In this document: in pieces, positions 35,022-37,783 of the stretch | How positions within the stretch are numbered: the stretch's first letter is position 1 | Layout: the number at the start of each line of letters is the position of its first letter | DNA from: Cyanobacteria bacterium RYN_339 | GTDB lineage: Bacteria > Cyanobacteriota > Sericytochromatia > S15B-MN24 > JAQBPE01 | Length of the DNA: 37,783 bases | Direction of reading: 5' to 3' | Assembly: GCA_028287685.1 (NCBI GenBank) | Contig: JAQBPE010000362.1 | Location: 1 to 37,783 of the forward strand | Made by a program: the position numbers and the translations under genes | Notes under the pieces: generated by a model | The model's input: only the letters and a program-made list of their open reading frames with translations | Told to the model about the DNA's origin: nothing | Database searches by the model: none

Positions 35022-35414
35022 GCGGTTTTTCGACAGCAAGGTAGCTGGTGGATCACGACGAGCCGGCCGCCAAAAAGCGCAAAACCAGAGCATCATGAGC
35101 CGATTTAATGCCACCAACTGTTCAACTACCGCTATAGGCCAGACGAGCGCTGGAGGGCAGGTACAAAAAGAAACTCCCCCCGGAAACGACGGATCTCTTC
35201 TAGAGGGATGGTCTTTATCGGAGCGACGGGAGCGCTTTCCCAGCGTTTCCCCCCACTAGATTGCAAGACGCTGGGCACCGTTCGCTCTGGCACTGCCAGG
35301 CGTTTGGCGGCGGACAATCAAACGCGACACTCGACGACAAACAAAACTTCCCTTTGACCGACCGGCCTGAAAGCCGCTCGGCGAGGTGTCATGCTCCTCC
35401 TTCAGGGAGGCCGC

Positions 35415-36899
35415 ATGAAGAAAGACGCCGAGATCAAGCTTTTGAATCGAGAACGAAAGAAGGGCCTCACGCAGAAACTCGCCGCGGCCAAGGCCGGGAT
35501 GAGCGCGCGCACCGCCCGTAAATACGAGCGTGGCGGGTTTCTGCCATCGGAAATGCCCCGTCCTCCCAAGCTCCGCACGCGGCCGGATCCCTTTGCCGAC
35601 GTCTGGTCGGGCATCGCGGAACTGCTAGCCGGCGACGATGCACTCCAGGCGAAAACCCTGTTCGACCTGCTGGTCGAGCGGCACCCAGGGCGCTTCGAGC
35701 CCGGCCAAGTGCGGACACTCCAGCGCCGGGTCGAGCACTGGCGCGCGACCGAGGGGCCGGGGCGGTTGGTCATGTTCGAGCAGATCCACCAGCCCGGCAA
35801 CCTTGCCCAGAGCGACTTCACGGACATGGGCGAGCTGGCCATCACGATTGCCGGCGAGCTCTTCGTCCACAAGGTCTTCCACATGGTCCTGACCTTCTCC
35901 AACGTCGAAGCGGTCAATGTCTGCTTCTCGGAGTCGTTCGAGGCCCTGTCCGACGGTATCCAGGCAGCGTTCTGGCAGTTCGGCGGCGTGCCGGCGATCC
36001 ATCGGACCGACAACCTGTCGGCAGCGGTGCATCGCCTGGAACGCGACGGCCGCAAGGGCTACACCGGTTCCTACCAGGCGCTCATGAACCACTACGGCTG
36101 CATCCCCGACAGCAACTACCCGGGCGAGGCCCACCAGAATGGCGACGTCGAATCTTCCAACGGCAAGCTGAAGAGCGCCCTGGATCAGACGCTTCGGTTG
36201 CGCGGTAGCCGCGACTTCGAGACCCGTGCGGCCTACGAGGCGTGGCTGCTCGACCAAGTTCGTCGCCGCAACGACACACGGCAGACCCGTTTTGCCGTGG
36301 AGCGCGAAGCGCTAAACGCGCTGCCCACGGCGTCGCTCGCCCAACCCAAGATCGTCACCGTGACCGTCACCCGCTTCAGCACCCTTCTGGTCCTGGGCAA
36401 TACCTACTCCGTGCCGTCCCGCCTCATCGGGAGCCGCTTACAGGTACGCCTCCGTGCGGAAACGTTGGACGTCTACCGAGGCTCCCAGCAGGTGGCCTTC
36501 ATCCCCCGGCTCATCGGGCGTGGCGGCCACCGCATCGATTACCGGCACGTCATCTGGTCGCTGGTGCGTAAACCACGTGCGTTCGCTGCCTGGCGATTCC
36601 GGGAGGAGCTGTTCCCCCTGCTCGTGTTCCGGCGCGCCTACGACGCGCTGGTCGAGGCCAGGACGCCGTCCAGTGCCGACCAGGAGTACCTGCGTATCCT
36701 GCTCCTCGCCGCGAGTGGGTCCGAAGCCGACGTGGCCATCGCCCTCGAGATCATGTTGGAGCAAAAGGTGCCCATCGGCAGCTCGGCGGTGCGCGACCTG
36801 GTACGGGAACCCGGGATGCCAGCCGTTCCCCACGTCACCACGCCCATCGTCGACCTCACCGTCTACGACCGCCTGCTCGCCCCGCGGTGCGCCAATTGA
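35415..36899 (+). CDS. istA: IS21 family transposase IstA
   Basis: N-terminal HTH (KLAAAKAGMSARTARKYERGG); rve-like core 'QSDFTDMG', 'IHRTDNLSAA', 'GEAHQNGDVESSNGKLK'; RBS AGGGAGG. Confidence 0.9.
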   Translation: MKKDAEIKLLNRERKKGLTQKLAAAKAGMSARTARKYERGGFLPSEMPRPPKLRTRPDPFADVWSGIAELLAGDDALQAKTLFDLLVERHPGRFEPGQVRTLQRRVEHWRATEGPGRLVMFEQIHQPGNLAQSDFTDMGELAITIAGELFVHKVFHMVLTFSNVEAVNVCFSESFEALSDGIQAAFWQFGGVPAIHRTDNLSAAVHRLERDGRKGYTGSYQALMNHYGCIPDSNYPGEAHQNGDVESSNGKLKSALDQTLRLRGSRDFETRAAYEAWLLDQVRRRNDTRQTRFAVEREALNALPTASLAQPKIVTVTVTRFSTLLVLGNTYSVPSRLIGSRLQVRLRAETLDVYRGSQQVAFIPRLIGRGGHRIDYRHVIWSLVRKPRAFAAWRFREELFPLLVFRRAYDALVEARTPSSADQEYLRILLLAASGSEADVAIALEIMLEQKVPIGSSAVRDLVREPGMPAVPHVTTPIVDLTVYDRLLAPRCAN

Positions 36900-37684
36900 G
36901 CGACCGTTCGGCCGAGCTGGAGCGGCTTCTCCACGGCCTTCGCCTGGGCACCATGGCGCGCCTCTTCTCCGAAACGGCGGTGCGCGCCGCGCGCGAGGGC
37001 CTCACCCACGAGGAGTTCCTCTACGAGCTTGTCTACCGCGAGGCCGAAGCCAAGGACGAACGCCGTGTCGAGCGGATGCTCGCCCAATCGTTTCTCCCGC
37101 GCGAGAAGAACTTCGAGACCCTCGACATCACGTGCTACCCCCTCGCCATCCGCCAGCAGCTCGCCCAACTGCGCCGCGGCGCCTTCCTCGACGACGCGGT
37201 TAACGTCGTAGCGGTCGGCCAGCCCGGCACCGGCAAGAGCCATCTGGCGGCGGCTATTGGCATCGAGCTGGCCCGACAGGGCCGCAGCGTGCTTTGGACG
37301 CCGACCTTCGCGCTGGTCCAGACCTTGCTCGCGGCCAAGCGCGACCTCAAGTTACCCCGCGAGCTGGCGCGGCTGCAGCGTTTCGAATGCCTCGTGCTCG
37401 ACGACATCGGCTACGTCCAGCAGGATCGCGACGAGATGGAGGTGCTCTTCACCCTGCTGGCGAACCGCTACGAAACACGTAGCACCATCATCACGACCAA
37501 TCTGGTGTTCTCGGAATGGACCCGCATCTTCAAGGACCCCATGACTACCCAGGCCGCGATTGATCGGGTCGTCCACCATTCCGTCATCATCGACCTGGCC
37601 GGCGTGACCAGCTACAGGGTCAAGGCCGCAGAAGACGACCAGAAGAAGAAACCCAAGGACCCCCCACCCGACCCGCCGGATTAG
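36887..37684 (+). CDS. istB: IS21-like helper ATPase IstB
   Basis: 'NVVAVGQPGTGKSHLAAAIG' Walker A, 'FECLVLDDIGYVQQDRDEMEVLFTLLANRYETRSTIITTNLVFSEW'; start GTG 36887 or TTG 36896. Confidence 0.92.
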   Translation: MRQLSDRSAELERLLHGLRLGTMARLFSETAVRAAREGLTHEEFLYELVYREAEAKDERRVERMLAQSFLPREKNFETLDITCYPLAIRQQLAQLRRGAFLDDAVNVVAVGQPGTGKSHLAAAIGIELARQGRSVLWTPTFALVQTLLAAKRDLKLPRELARLQRFECLVLDDIGYVQQDRDEMEVLFTLLANRYETRSTIITTNLVFSEWTRIFKDPMTTQAAIDRVVHHSVIIDLAGVTSYRVKAAEDDQKKKPKDPPPDPPD

Positions 37685-37744
37685 ACCGCCCCATAAGGGT
37701 TCTAGACCGATGCCTGTACGGCGTAGCAAGTAACATAATGTGGT

Positions 37745-37776
37745 ATCGAGGGAGTATGGCTTCATACTCCCTCGAT
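37745..37776. repeat. perfect 14-bp inverted repeat with 4-nt loop
   Basis: ATCGAGGGAGTATG-GCTT-CATACTCCCTCGAT, 60 nt after the istB stop. Confidence 0.85.
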
Positions 37777-37783
37777 TTGCGTG

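Larger units (their letters stand above)
35415..37684 (+). mobile_element. IS21-family insertion sequence (istA/istB coding part; terminal repeats not resolved)
   Basis: Adjacent overlapping istA-like and istB-like ORFs. Confidence 0.8.

Noticed and set aside
35132-35317. 61-aa minus ORF in the spacer before istA
   Set aside because: Short, no recognised domain and no RBS support. Could be a gene remnant but not reportable as a CDS.

Overview
GC-rich bacterial chromosomal window of about 37.8 kb with no rRNA, tRNA or CRISPR array that I could recognise. Most of it is housekeeping or accessory enzymes, secreted proteins and lipoproteins: TruC-type pseudouridine synthase, MBL-fold lactonase-like protein, CAP-domain lipoprotein, LysR/Rrf2/ArsR regulators, VOC proteins, M19 dipeptidase, cyanophycinase-like plus M20 peptidase pair, GNAT, an SDR and an MDR oxidoreductase. 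Two loci stand out. (1) A tightly packed seven-gene operon (28633-35021) joins a COG4586/4587/3694-type ABC exporter to a PhyH-like Fe(II)/2OG dioxygenase, two tandem DUF2156 (LPG_synthase_C-like, GNAT-fold, potentially aminoacyl-tRNA-dependent) proteins and a D-Ala-D-Ala ligase-like ATP-grasp enzyme. By eye, the ligase lacks several D-Ala-recognition residues. The operon has a good sigma70-like promoter and is followed by an IS21-family istA/istB pair. It is my best candidate for an undescribed system, for example NRPS-independent peptide synthesis and export or an envelope modification. (2) An orphan NHLP-leader (proteusin-like) RiPP precursor gene (517-1014, minus) has a Cys-free, Gly/Ala-rich 75-aa core and a clear rho-independent terminator. 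Other observations include a Tlde1/L,D-transpeptidase-like protein without a signal peptide, a His-rich loop in an Rrf2-linked methyltransferase, three regulator genes with leaderless-type promoters, a possible start-proximal frameshift in a nitroreductase gene, and small dispersed repeats. All calls come from reading the sequence; no database searches were run.
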